A DNA stretch of 64,000 bases, taken from contig NZ_RHNW01000003.1 of assembly GCF_003946045.1 (NCBI RefSeq), positions 1 through 64,000 on the forward strand, given 5' to 3'. Positions 53,131-61,722 of this stretch are shown here, in pieces. The notes beneath the pieces were generated by a model. That model searched no databases, was not told the DNA's origin, and was given only the letters and a program-made list of their open reading frames with translations. The translations under genes and the position numbers were made by a program. The stretch comes from Levilactobacillus mulengensis (GTDB lineage: Bacteria; Bacillota; Bacilli; Lactobacillales; Lactobacillaceae). Every line of letters begins with the position of its first letter. The first letter of the stretch is position 1.

Positions 53131-53665
53131 TATAATGGCTAAAACTAAGCCGAAAGGGGCGGAACGTGTGACCAGATTGATAGTGTTACGTGGCAATTCT
53201 GGGTCCGGTAAAACGACGACAGCGCGGCAGTTACAGCGCGTTCTGGGGTCGACAGCCCTGTTGATCAGTCAAGATGTGGTCCGACGTAAAATTTTGCACG
53301 CCCCGGATACGGCAGGGACGCCGGCCATCGCGGTCATAGCCGAGCTGATTGCCTGGGGACGCGCACAGGGATTCGCCGTGATTATTTTAGAAGGCATCCT
53401 GAAACGTTCGGTGTATGGTGAATTTCTGCGGGACCTCAAGCAGGCGTGGGGGTCTGCCATGGTAATCGGTTATTTTGACGTGACCTTTGCGACAACGGTG
53501 AAACGCAACCAGACTAAGGCTCGATCGTTTAGTCGGGCACAGCTAACGCAGTGGTGGCTGGGGCGGGATTTACTGGGGAGTGAAGCCGTTTGTTTTGATG
53601 AGAGCAGCACGGTGGCGGAGCAGTGCCAGCGGCTTTTACAGGAAATTGCGGGGACAGAGTCTTGA
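53131..53665 (+). CDS. Small P-loop kinase, zeta-toxin-like
   Basis: Translation most likely begins at GTG 53168, 7 nt after AAAGGGG, because the earlier ATG at 53135 lies in the -10 box TATAAT (53131-53136); the coding part is thus 53168-53665, 165 residues. It starts VTRLIVLRGNSGSGKTTTAR, with Walker A, followed by SQDVVRRKIL and a C-terminal RSFSRAQLTQWW lid. It resembles uncharacterised nucleoside or antibiotic kinases and zeta toxins. No epsilon antitoxin is present, so a metabolic role is more likely. Confidence 0.75.
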
Positions 53666-53726
53666 TGCTCGCCTAGTACACGGTCCCTTGGTATACTCTG
53701 GCTAGAGAAGCTAAGGGGATGTTTAG

Positions 53727-53996
53727 ATGATGGGGAAGAAGTCACAGGAATCGGCGACGGTTAAGATGACAACTAAGAATCAGATTACGATTCCTAAAGT
53801 GATTCGTGAGGCGCCACAACTAAAGCAACAGGATCAATTGAAGTTTAAGATTTGTGAAAATGGGGAAGTTATTGTGGGGCGCGTAGAAGCTGATGATTTT
53901 TGGACGGTAGTCACCAGACAGGAAAAAGACTATGGTAATCTCAGTACGCCCGAATTAAACTGGCATACAGATGTAGGCACAGAAGACTTTGATTAA
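53727..53996 (+). CDS. AbrB/SpoVT-type small DNA-binding protein
   Basis: The 89-residue protein has the swapped-hairpin signature TVKMTTKNQITIPKVIREA (residues 11-29) followed by LKQQDQLKFKI and an acidic tail (NWHTDVGTEDFD). It could be an orphan antitoxin or a regulator; no toxin gene follows before the terminator. ATG 53727 follows AAGGGG, with ATG 53730 as alternative. Confidence 0.82.
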   Translation: MMGKKSQESATVKMTTKNQITIPKVIREAPQLKQQDQLKFKICENGEVIVGRVEADDFWTVVTRQEKDYGNLSTPELNWHTDVGTEDFD

Positions 53997-54022
53997 CGGC
54001 AGTTAGTTGTTTGATGATGACG

Positions 54023-54060
54023 AAAAATCGGACCCCATACAATGGCGGGTCCGATTTTTA
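54023..54060. terminator. Bidirectional terminator
   Basis: AAAAATCGGACCC pairs with GGGTCCGATTTTTA. Confidence 0.85.
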
Positions 54061-54073
54061 TATTCAAATGGGA

Positions 54074-54802
54074 TTAACGGTTAATCTTAGCGGTCACCAA
54101 TTTCCCCCGGTCGTTGACAATCACCAATTCATTCATCGTAGAATGTTTGGTCGCCACAGCCTTGAAGGTGATACCGCCCTTGGGGGTCAGGGTGGTGGTG
54201 TAGATGTTGCCATTTCGTGGATCCTTGAAGCGAGTGGTGGTCCCGAAGCGGTAACGGTAGGATTTCAGACCAGAGCCGTGATTCGTATCGTTGCGCGTGG
54301 AGAAGGTGACGTCGTAGTACGGTTTGGCAAAGTTAGGCCGTTCCATCACGACCTCCACGCAATCCTGCAGATTCCGGTCAAACAACCCGATGCGGTGGTC
54401 AGCTGTGACGTCCAGCATGAGGTCGGCGCCGTGCTTAAATTCGTGTTCGATTTCAGAATAGTCCCAATAGGTGTAGGTGACGTGGGTCACGTGGCGCTTG
54501 AACGTTCCGGCGGTGTTCTTCGAGTGGCCGGCGAGAACCATGTAGCCTTCCTGATTCAAGAGGTCCTCGGCCTTGGTCTGGTAGTGCGTGCCAATCCGCC
54601 CCGTCAACGTCTGACTGCTCCACAGGTCATTCGCGGGATGGCCCTTTTTCCCGTAGACGTAGTGCACGACCACTTTTCCGTAATTTTTGGGTAGTTTTCC
54701 TTGGTCATTTTGGGTGGCCGGTTGCGACCGACTAAATGCACCGCCACCAACAAATCCAATCACGATAAAAATTCCTAACAGACTCAACCATTTTTTCAAC
54801 AT
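54074..54802 (-). CDS. Exported protein with MucBP-like domain
   Basis: ATG 54802 (or 54805) follows GGGGAGC. The 242-residue protein has an N-terminal membrane helix (LLGIFIVIGFVGGGAF) and then GKVVVHYVYGKKGHPAND, LTGRIGTHYQTKA and EGYMVL, the pattern of a MucBP/mucin-binding repeat (V-x-Y-V, L-x-G-x-x-G-x-x-Y). The C-terminal part is basic with short strands. It lacks an LPXTG motif, so it is probably membrane-anchored. It may bind surface glycans, by analogy only. Confidence 0.7.
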   Translation of the reverse strand: MLKKWLSLLGIFIVIGFVGGGAFSRSQPATQNDQGKLPKNYGKVVVHYVYGKKGHPANDLWSSQTLTGRIGTHYQTKAEDLLNQEGYMVLAGHSKNTAGTFKRHVTHVTYTYWDYSEIEHEFKHGADLMLDVTADHRIGLFDRNLQDCVEVVMERPNFAKPYYDVTFSTRNDTNHGSGLKSYRYRFGTTTRFKDPRNGNIYTTTLTPKGGITFKAVATKHSTMNELVIVNDRGKLVTAKINR

Positions 54803-54979
54803 CATGTGTGCTCCCCGTGGATCGACTTTAAACTAAGCTTACCACTAATTAAGGGGACAAACCTTTAAATGTGAGTAAATAGTTCGACAGACGTATCGTG
54901 GCTAAAATAGTTGCCACTGTTTTGACAACTAGGCATCAGGAAAGGTTGTCTAAATGCTGATATAACAAGAATTATAGAC

Positions 54980-55046
54980 GATTGTAACAGTTTTAAAAAT
55001 GATTGTAACATGTTAGTGTTACAATCCAGAAAAACATGTTACAATT
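54980..55046. promoter_or_regulatory. Four-copy operator of the regulator/NTase pair
   Basis: GATTGTAACA occurs at 54980-54989 and 55001-55010; its reverse complement TGTTACAATC occurs at 55017-55026 and a variant TGTTACAATT at 55037-55046. The set overlaps the likely promoter (TTGTAA 54982, TAACAT 55006) and precedes the GTG start by about 25 bp. Confidence 0.7.
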
Positions 55047-55069
55047 CTGGGTGAGGAGGATGATACACA

Positions 55070-56185
55070 GTGGAACCGCTAAATGAACAGATTATGCGTA
55101 TTAGTCAGGAAATTGGCGTATCAATGGCAGCTGGGGAAGAAATTTCATCGGCTAACCTGCCACTGAATCGGTCTGATCAGAAAAATACTAGGGCGGCTTT
55201 GGGGGAAGTACTTGATCAGCTAGTTTTTTTCGTTGCTTATGATGGTGACAGGGTATTACGACCACTTGCATTCATGTCGCGGCTCAAACAAATGAATCCC
55301 AATAGACCCGTAATTTTGTGTATAGCACAGTTATCAACGCGGGAACGCCGAACATATCTGCAGAATGCGATTCCCTTTATAACGGCTGATGGCGAAACAT
55401 TCTTACCGTTTTTAGGGTTGCGCTTGCATCCAAGGTTAGCTGTTTCATCTGGAAAAATTCCGGATGAGAAGTTTGCTTCAGCAGAGCAACGATTGGCACT
55501 AACGGTTCTTTTTGCTCAGCTAGTCCTTGAGCGACGTCAAGATGCAGAGAATTTATCTGAGATGGTTCCGTTCAAGCACGATGGTGATCTTTTTCTAATG
55601 ACTGGGGGGCAGCGTTTTGTAAGCGCCATTGGCGAAAGAGTAGGTATCAAGAATCGCGTAACCTTTAATCGTGCGGCTAGCCAATTAGTTAAGCGTGGAT
55701 TGTTGAAGTTTAGTGGTGAAACCAAGAACCGTGTATATTCATGTAGGTTTAATAGTCGGAGCTTCTTTAATAATATCAAACAATTTTTGATTTCACCGAT
55801 TCAGAATTCTGGTAGCGTACGCTTGAATTTTTACCCAGAAGAAGTATCAGAGATTGATGCTTTATATACCGGAATTACTGGATTGGCTAAGGTCACAATG
55901 ATTGGTGATGACACAAAGCTAAAGACGTTGGTGGTTAGTCGTTCAGAACGCAACTTACTGGATTGTTGGGCGGACAAAGTGAGCCCTTCGGTGACACCCG
56001 TTTGTGTGCTACAGATATCTAGGTATGATCTCAATGGCTTCAATTGGCTCTTCAGATTAGGTGCAGATTACCCTAAGGACGTGGTAGATCCCATTCATTT
56101 ATTTACAATGTTTAGAAATGATTCAGATGAACGAACACAAGGCGAAGCAGCGGAATTAGTTGATCAGATTTGGAGTAGGGAGTAG
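55070..56185 (+). CDS. Putative autoregulator of a nucleotidyltransferase TA pair
   Basis: GTG 55070 follows GAGGAGG. The 371-residue protein has an N-terminal helical domain, a central nuclease-like-looking region (RPVILCIAQLSTRERRTYLQ) and a wing-helix stretch (FNRAASQLVKRGLLKF, about residues 204-219). It is 3 bp upstream of the nucleotidyltransferase-like gene. By analogy with AbiE-type systems it would be the antitoxin and repressor. I do not recognise the family with certainty. The pair is AT-rich compared with its flanks, as expected for an acquired unit. Confidence 0.55.
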   Translation: MEPLNEQIMRISQEIGVSMAAGEEISSANLPLNRSDQKNTRAALGEVLDQLVFFVAYDGDRVLRPLAFMSRLKQMNPNRPVILCIAQLSTRERRTYLQNAIPFITADGETFLPFLGLRLHPRLAVSSGKIPDEKFASAEQRLALTVLFAQLVLERRQDAENLSEMVPFKHDGDLFLMTGGQRFVSAIGERVGIKNRVTFNRAASQLVKRGLLKFSGETKNRVYSCRFNSRSFFNNIKQFLISPIQNSGSVRLNFYPEEVSEIDALYTGITGLAKVTMIGDDTKLKTLVVSRSERNLLDCWADKVSPSVTPVCVLQISRYDLNGFNWLFRLGADYPKDVVDPIHLFTMFRNDSDERTQGEAAELVDQIWSRE

Positions 56186-56188
56186 CTA

Positions 56189-56980
56189 ATGAAGTTTGAT
56201 AAGTTTTTTACGTACTTTAGAGAATACACGGATTGTTATGTGATTATTGGTGGAAACGCCGCGGCTTTCTGGCTAGAACAAGATCAACAGGATTTTCGAG
56301 CAACCCAAGATTACGACATGGTGGTTATCTTTGAAAGTACAACGGATGACTTCGCTAAACATTTTAGAGCGTTTATTTTAGAAAATCATTATTTTGTATG
56401 CGAGACGGGTACCGATACCAATAAGCAAAAAGTCTACTATCGGTATAAATTGAACCCCCAGACGGGTAATGACGATGTGCCGAAACAGATTGAATTGTTT
56501 TCAAGAATTCCATTAAAGTATCAACTCGATTTGCCAACAGAAACGACGCCTTTACACTATGAGGAGGGGCCCAGCTTGTCTGCAATCGTTTTAGATGATA
56601 ATTACTACCAATTACTCAAGAATTGTCAAGAGCTTGTAGGGGATGTGTCGGTGCTAAGTATTCCAGGGCTGATCTTTTTTAAGGCTAAGGCGCATCTTGA
56701 TATTGTTCAGCGATTAAGTGAAGGCAAAAAGATTAGTCACCGAGCGGATAAGAGTAAGCACTTTAAAGATGTCTGTCGTCTATGTGATTTGTTGAGCCGT
56801 GAAGAGTCTTTTAAAATAGCATCTGTACCGGTTGCTTGTCAAAATGACTTAAGATCATTTATCACAATCGTAGAATCGGAAACGGATAAGGATTTTAAGC
56901 AACGCTTTAGGGCAGACCTGGGATTTGACCTTGGGCGCGGGGATGTTGTAGCTGCTTTAAACACGTTACTTTCAAAATAG
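56189..56980 (+). CDS. Nucleotidyltransferase-fold protein, AbiEii/MenT-like
   Basis: The 263-residue protein shows the core of the DNA polymerase beta-type nucleotidyltransferase fold: YVIIGGNAAAFWLEQ (G-G loop, about residues 19-33), then FRATQDYDMVVIFE with the D-x-D metal pair (about 38-51), and later FFKAKAHLDIVQRL and SKHFKDVCRLCDLL, the Lys- and Asp-bearing helices of AbiEii-type toxins. Such toxins transfer nucleotides to tRNA or other targets and can abort phage infection. It follows its putative regulator by 3 bp. Confidence 0.75.
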   Translation: MKFDKFFTYFREYTDCYVIIGGNAAAFWLEQDQQDFRATQDYDMVVIFESTTDDFAKHFRAFILENHYFVCETGTDTNKQKVYYRYKLNPQTGNDDVPKQIELFSRIPLKYQLDLPTETTPLHYEEGPSLSAIVLDDNYYQLLKNCQELVGDVSVLSIPGLIFFKAKAHLDIVQRLSEGKKISHRADKSKHFKDVCRLCDLLSREESFKIASVPVACQNDLRSFITIVESETDKDFKQRFRADLGFDLGRGDVVAALNTLLSK

Positions 56981-57012
56981 GCTGACACTGTCACTAACTT
57001 AATAGAACGTAA

Positions 57013-57049
57013 AAAAATCGGACTACCTCACAGGATAGCCCGGTTTTAT
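57013..57049. terminator. Terminator between convergent operons
   Basis: AAATCGG(A)CTA pairs imperfectly with TAGCCCGGTTTTA. Confidence 0.6.
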
Positions 57050-57068
57050 TAACAAAATTTAAAATGGC

Positions 57069-58193
57069 TTACTTCCCAGGAACGTAGCTGTCATCAATGA
57101 CCAGAACTGGCTTGATGGTCTTCCCGGAAACGGAATCAGCGTTGGCTTCGTTGATTTGACTGAACTTGTAGAATTTTTCAGTCTTGTCGAAGTCGAACAT
57201 GCCCAGCTTGTAGAATTCAATCAAACGAGGGATGTCGATCTGTGGAACGGAGTCGCCCATGTTAACACCGATGACGCTCTTGTCGTTGACACAGAGGTCG
57301 TTCCAAGTGTCGAGGTCGATGTGTTGGTCGGTAACGGCGATGGCAGCGGAGACCCCACCTTGTGCTAAAGCTTGGATGGAGTTGGAGATGACGCTGGAAA
57401 CACCGGTCGTGTCGACCGCGTAGTTGACACCGAAGCCGCCAGTCAAGTCTTGAACCGCCTTGACCACGTCGTCAACCTTCTTGCTGTTGATGACGTCGGT
57501 GGCGCCGAGTTCCTTGGCTAATTCCAAACGAGAATCGACGATGTCAATGGCAATAACTTTGGTGCAACCAGAGATCCGGCCAGCCATCATAGCAGCCAAC
57601 CCAACGGCCCCAGTCCCAAAGACTGCGATGGTGTCGCCAGGCTTTGGCTTCAAGGTGTTGAGGACAGTCCCAGAACCGGTGACGTAGCCACAGCCCAGCG
57701 GTCCGAGCTTCCGTAAGTCCAGGTCCTTGTCGACCTTAACGGCGTTCCGTTCCCGAACGACCGTGGTCGAAGTGAAGGAACTTTGGTCGAACATGTCAGC
57801 GACATCGTGGCCATTTTCAGTGAAGTGCGCGGTCCCGTCAGGACGAACCCCAGACAGGTTGTTCGCGGCGTAGTTTTCACACTGCGTTGGCATTCCAGCC
57901 AGGCAGCTCTTGCAGTTCCCACAACCGTAGAAACTTAGAACAACGTGGTCGCCGGGCTTGAACTGGGTAACTTCTGGCCCAACCTTTTCAACAATCCCGG
58001 AACCTTCGTGGCCCAAGACGATGGGGTAGTCAATGGTGGCGACCCCGGTACGTAAAGCTTCGTCGGAGTGGCAGATCCCACTGGCAACCATGTGAACTTG
58101 GATATCGTCCGCACCCATGTCAGCCAGTTCAACGTCATCACGAATTTCAAAATCAGCATTTTGCTTATCAACAACTGCAGCTTGAATCTTCAT
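57069..58193 (-). CDS. NAD-dependent zinc alcohol dehydrogenase
   Basis: ATG 58193 follows GAGGTG. The 374-residue medium-chain dehydrogenase has the catalytic zinc ligands GICHSDEA (Cys and following His) and GHEGSG, a structural zinc set within YGCGNCKSCLAGMPTQC, and the NAD loop VFGTGAVGLAAMMAG. It belongs to the class III/aryl-alcohol group and interconverts alcohols and aldehydes. A strong cre site overlaps its promoter. The aldehyde dehydrogenase gene lies upstream in the same direction, separated by a terminator. Confidence 0.93.
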   Translation of the reverse strand: MKIQAAVVDKQNADFEIRDDVELADMGADDIQVHMVASGICHSDEALRTGVATIDYPIVLGHEGSGIVEKVGPEVTQFKPGDHVVLSFYGCGNCKSCLAGMPTQCENYAANNLSGVRPDGTAHFTENGHDVADMFDQSSFTSTTVVRERNAVKVDKDLDLRKLGPLGCGYVTGSGTVLNTLKPKPGDTIAVFGTGAVGLAAMMAGRISGCTKVIAIDIVDSRLELAKELGATDVINSKKVDDVVKAVQDLTGGFGVNYAVDTTGVSSVISNSIQALAQGGVSAAIAVTDQHIDLDTWNDLCVNDKSVIGVNMGDSVPQIDIPRLIEFYKLGMFDFDKTEKFYKFSQINEANADSVSGKTIKPVLVIDDSYVPGK

Positions 58194-58235
58194 AATTGGC
58201 ACCTCGTTTTAAAAGTTATTTACACTTGATAATTA

Positions 58236-58268
58236 TGTCACAATGAGCCCGAAAAGCAAGCGCTTTCA
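58236..58268 (-). promoter_or_regulatory. adh promoter with cre site
   Basis: On the minus strand TGAAAGCGCTTGCT (58268-58255) matches the cre consensus nearly perfectly and overlaps a -35 TTGCTT (58259-58254); a -10 CATAAT lies 16 bp downstream. CcpA should repress adh on good sugars. Confidence 0.75.
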
Positions 58269-58385
58269 TGAAAACGTCACTTTTAGGTTAAGCCTAACAA
58301 CTGCTTGCTAGGACTGCGGTCACGGTCCTGAAACGGGACTGACCACAGATTTGAAAAATGGTAACGCTTTATTCACAATCACAGA

Positions 58386-58416
58386 AAAAAGATAATTCGA
58401 AAGGGAATTATCTTCT
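58386..58416 (-). terminator. Terminator of the aldehyde dehydrogenase gene
   Basis: GAAGATAATTCCC and GAATTATCTTTTTT on the minus strand. Confidence 0.75.
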
Positions 58417-58428
58417 TTCATGGTTAGC

Positions 58429-59904
58429 TTAAGCTTGCGTCTTTTCTGGGTGACCCTGCAGGTAGATGACGTGGGTGTTCAGGAACTCTTCGATCCCGTG
58501 CTTCCCGTCGTCGCCGCCGATCCCGGATTCCTTCCAGCCGGAGTGAGAGCCGTTCATGGCTTCGAAGTTGAAGCGGTTGATATAGGTTTCGCCGTCTTCG
58601 AGCTCGTTAGCTGCCCGCATGGCGTTCTCGATGTTTTCGGTAAAGATGGAAGAGGTCAGGCCGAAGTCACTGTCGTTAGCCATGTCGATGGCGTCGTCCA
58701 AGGTCTTAAAGGTCAAGACTGGCAGAACGGGACCAAAGATTTCGTCTTGCACGATTTCAGAGTCCTGCTTGACGTTGGTAATGACGGTTGGTTCGTAGTA
58801 GAAGCCGTTAGCGATTTTAACCTTGTGCCCACCAGTTTCTAGCTTGCCACCAGCTGCAACGGCCCGGTCGACCATGCCAGCAACCTTGTCGAGGGCGCCT
58901 TGGTTGATCAGGGGACCCATGCCGATGTCTTCGTTCTTCATGGGATCGCCCACGGTAACGGCGGCCATCTTGTTGGCCAATTTCTGGGTAAATTCAGCCG
59001 CAACGTCCTCTTGCACGTAGACCCGTTCACAGTTGTTGCAGAGCTGGCCGTTGTTGTCGACCCGGGAGTCGATGATGGATTGCACGGCGAGGTCGATGTC
59101 GGCGTCCTTGCAGACGATAGCGGGCGCCTTGCCACCTAATTCCAAGGAAACCTTGGCCATGTGGGTGGCGGCGGCCTCCATGACGCGCTTCCCGGAGTTC
59201 ACGGACCCGGTCAAACTGATGATGCCAACCTTCTTGTTCCGGGACATTTCGTCGCCAATGACCGAGCCGGGACCGGTGATGATGTTGACAACACCCTTAG
59301 GAATCCCGACCTTTTCAACGATCTTGGCAAATTCCAAGCCTAAGTTAGGCGTATCGGTACTTGGCTTCATGACAATGGTGTTCCCGGTAACCAAGGCTGG
59401 CCCCATCTTCCGCGCAATCAGGAAGAATGGGAAGTTCCAAGGTAAGATACCAGCGGCCACCCCGATAGGTTGCTTGGCGATCATGATATTTTCGTTGGCG
59501 TTGTCGGACTGCAGGATCTCGCCTTCGTAGGTCCGTGATGCGCTGGCCATATAGTCGAAGTAGTCGGCGGAGAACAGAATTTCCGTGGTGGCTAACGACT
59601 TGATCTTGCCCTGTTCCTCTTGGAGCATGGCAATCAGGTGGTCGGCGTCCTGGCGAATTTCAGTCGCGACGTCGTGCAGGTACTGGCCCCGGGTTGCGGC
59701 GGGCACCTTCTTCCAGGACTTTTGCGCTTCATAGGCGGCGTCGATAGCTTCCCGGCATTCGTCTAAGGTCGCACTGGGAACCGTGGAAATGGGTTCCCCG
59801 GTGGCTGGATTTAACACGGTGATCAGATTGCCGGATGACGAATCCTTAAACTCACCGTTGATATACATTTGATAGTGTTTCAAAGCAACTGAACTCTTGG
59901 ACAT
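58429..59904 (-). CDS. NAD(P)-dependent aldehyde dehydrogenase
   Basis: The 491-residue protein has all ALDH landmarks: GILPWNFPFFLIARKMGPAL (Asn of the oxyanion hole), the glutamate in SLELGGKAPAIV, the catalytic cysteine in NGQLCNNCERV (about residue 285), and EIFGPVLPVLTF. It is closest in feel to lactaldehyde or succinate-semialdehyde dehydrogenases. It probably oxidises short aldehydes to acids and works with the neighbouring alcohol dehydrogenase. A Crp-like site upstream may activate it. Confidence 0.92.
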   Translation of the reverse strand: MSKSSVALKHYQMYINGEFKDSSSGNLITVLNPATGEPISTVPSATLDECREAIDAAYEAQKSWKKVPAATRGQYLHDVATEIRQDADHLIAMLQEEQGKIKSLATTEILFSADYFDYMASASRTYEGEILQSDNANENIMIAKQPIGVAAGILPWNFPFFLIARKMGPALVTGNTIVMKPSTDTPNLGLEFAKIVEKVGIPKGVVNIITGPGSVIGDEMSRNKKVGIISLTGSVNSGKRVMEAAATHMAKVSLELGGKAPAIVCKDADIDLAVQSIIDSRVDNNGQLCNNCERVYVQEDVAAEFTQKLANKMAAVTVGDPMKNEDIGMGPLINQGALDKVAGMVDRAVAAGGKLETGGHKVKIANGFYYEPTVITNVKQDSEIVQDEIFGPVLPVLTFKTLDDAIDMANDSDFGLTSSIFTENIENAMRAANELEDGETYINRFNFEAMNGSHSGWKESGIGGDDGKHGIEEFLNTHVIYLQGHPEKTQA

Positions 59905-60045
59905 AACAATAAGACTCCCTTCAACATCGTCAAGAAAAACTGACTTGACCCCAAAATGATGCCGAGGTGATGACTCGCACCGGACCCAGTAGGTAATTAA
60001 CTGGTTAGGTAATTTTCTGTGGTGTAGAGGTTATCCCTCAACTCT

Positions 60046-60085
60046 GTTATACCGCGTTTTGATTGTTAATGTGATTATTTTCACA
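60046..60085 (-). promoter_or_regulatory. Aldehyde dehydrogenase promoter with Crp-like site
   Basis: TGTGATTATTTTCACA (60070-60085) fits TGTGA-N6-TCACA exactly. A minus-strand -10 TATAAC is at 60051-60046. If transcription starts near 60036-60039 the site is centred close to -41.5, the class II activator position. The rest of 59905-60252 holds no gene. Confidence 0.6.
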
Positions 60086-60198
60086 AATAATATGTTTGGT
60101 GGAGAGTAGTGGCGCTGGCAACCCGGTCGGCGCGTAGGAGCACACAGTTCGGTAGGTGACCTTATCAAGTCTCAGAACATTCGGGACAATGCGGATTG

Positions 60199-60240
60199 AA
60201 AAAAACGAGCAACCGCGGCAGGTTAGCCACAGTTGCTCGA
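60199..60240 (-). terminator. Terminator of the SDR gene
   Basis: CGAGCAAC and GTTGCTCG form an 8-bp stem; on the minus strand TTTTTT follows. Confidence 0.7.
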
Positions 60241-60252
60241 ATGATTATGGAG

Positions 60253-61035
60253 TTAGTCTGTTAGAAATTCCGAATGCTGCTGAAGAAAGGCGTTAACGCC
60301 GGGATGCTCCTGGAGAAAGGTTTGAAGGCGGTCGGGATCGTTCATGACCGCTTTGAGTGCTGAAAATTCAGATTCGCTTTGTTCTCCCGCGGGATAACGC
60401 AGTTCGGTCTGGTTCCGGTCGGCCGCGGCCTGAAGATAGGCCGTCGCCACGTTGGCCGGTTGCATGGCGTCACTGGTCCCGGAGATTCCCTGGATGGTGA
60501 TGAGGCCCACGTAAACGGCCGTGTCAGCCAGTTCGTCGGCCAGGGAATAAGCATAACTACGCAGGGCGGCCTTGGTCAGGGACAGCGTGGTAGTCGCCTT
60601 GACCGGGTTCAGCGCCGCGCCACCCCCGGTAATCAAAATGTTGCGAGGAATATCGGTGTCGGCTAAGTCCAGAAACTGCCGCGTCGTGCGAATCGCGCCA
60701 AGCACGTTCACGTCAAAGGCCTGGGCGATGTGGGTTGCGGGTGTGTCCCGCGGCCGGTCCAGCTGGGTATCGGCCACGTTGTAGACGAAGGTTTCGGGGA
60801 TGCCAAAGTGTTGGACGACCTGCCGAAAGAGGTCGGCGGTCGATTGTGAATTGGCGGCATCGGCTACCAGCCAGTCGGCACTGATGTCGGCGGCGCGTAG
60901 CTGAGCGGTCATGTGTTGGAGCGCCTCCTCGTGGCGCGCAGCCAGGACCACGTGTTTCCCCTGTTGCCCAAACGCCTGCGCGATGGCAAAGCCAAACCCT
61001 GAACCTGCACCTAAGATGACGACCGTTTTTGTCAT
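60253..61035 (-). CDS. Short-chain dehydrogenase/reductase
   Basis: ATG 61035 follows TTGGAGG. The 260-residue protein has the classical SDR nucleotide loop VVILGAGSGFGFAIAQAFG (G-x-x-x-G-x-G) and the strand VVLAARHEEAL. The usual catalytic Ser-Tyr-Lys is altered: ITGGGAALNP and LSLTKAALRSYAYSL have Lys but no Tyr-x-x-x-Lys, so it may not be an active classical reductase. The function is unknown. Confidence 0.8.
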   Translation of the reverse strand: MTKTVVILGAGSGFGFAIAQAFGQQGKHVVLAARHEEALQHMTAQLRAADISADWLVADAANSQSTADLFRQVVQHFGIPETFVYNVADTQLDRPRDTPATHIAQAFDVNVLGAIRTTRQFLDLADTDIPRNILITGGGAALNPVKATTTLSLTKAALRSYAYSLADELADTAVYVGLITIQGISGTSDAMQPANVATAYLQAAADRNQTELRYPAGEQSESEFSALKAVMNDPDRLQTFLQEHPGVNAFLQQHSEFLTD

Positions 61036-61239
61036 AATGAAGCCTCCAATTCGTAGATGGCCACGGGGCGAACTCGTGACATGAGACGCTGTCAGAAACA
61101 CAACGTAGAATCAGTATACGCTTGCCCACGGCGTAATAGCCATTAATTCACCTTATAAATATACTTATGATAAAACCAATTTCGTGCAGGTGGCTGCCGC
61201 CCAGAGTCGAGCAGTTGGCGCGCATCACAGCCTACCAGC

Positions 61240-61563
61240 TCAGTGGCTGGGGCCGTAAAGATTGAGCACAACGACGCCAACTACAACCAGGATAATTCCG
61301 AGAACACTGGCAAAGTTGATGGGCTCGTGCCAGAGGATGACGGCAAGCACAGTGGTGATGACGATCCCGATGCCGGCCCAGATGGCGTAGGCGACGTTTA
61401 GGTCGATGCTTTTCATGGCTAAGGATAGGAAGAAAAAGCAAATGCCATACGCCAGCAGTGCGCCCACCGACGGCCAAAAACGGGTGAAGCCGGCCGCTGC
61501 CTTGAGTAAATTGGTGCCAATGAGTTCTCCGATAATTGCGGTGCCTAGGTAAAGGTAGGACAT
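61240..61563 (-). CDS. SMR-family multidrug efflux protein
   Basis: The 107-residue protein has four membrane helices and the SMR hallmarks: the essential glutamate in IGELIGTNLLKAA (Glu 13), YGICFFFLSLAMKSID, VAYAIWAGIGIV and WHEPIN. SMR proteins are dual-topology dimers that exchange protons for quaternary ammonium or guanidinium compounds. Only one SMR gene is present, so it would act as a homodimer. Confidence 0.94.
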   Translation of the reverse strand: MSYLYLGTAIIGELIGTNLLKAAAGFTRFWPSVGALLAYGICFFFLSLAMKSIDLNVAYAIWAGIGIVITTVLAVILWHEPINFASVLGIILVVVGVVVLNLYGPSH

Positions 61564-61661
61564 TCGCTCACCCCCATAGTTTCAATGACTTCTTGGCCAT
61601 TAGCTTAGCAGGTTCAGTGGGCGATGGGTGAAGAAAGTTTGTTGTTCGTAATTTGAGTAGC

Positions 61662-61698
61662 AAAACAGGCCTGAGCGGAAGTCTTCAGGCCTGTTTTA
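61662..61698. terminator. Terminator of the tagF-like gene
   Basis: AAAACAGGCCTGA pairs with TTCAGGCCTGTTTT. Confidence 0.85.
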
Positions 61699-61722
61699 GC
61701 AGTATTTGGAAAGGTGTCAACG

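Noticed and set aside
53135-53167. ATG start for the P-loop kinase
   Set aside because: The ATG overlaps the -10 TATAAT and has no ribosome binding site; GTG 53168 fits better.
54011-54694. Long plus-strand open frame opposite the MucBP-like gene
   Set aside because: Antisense shadow of a well-supported exported protein with signal sequence and ribosome binding site.
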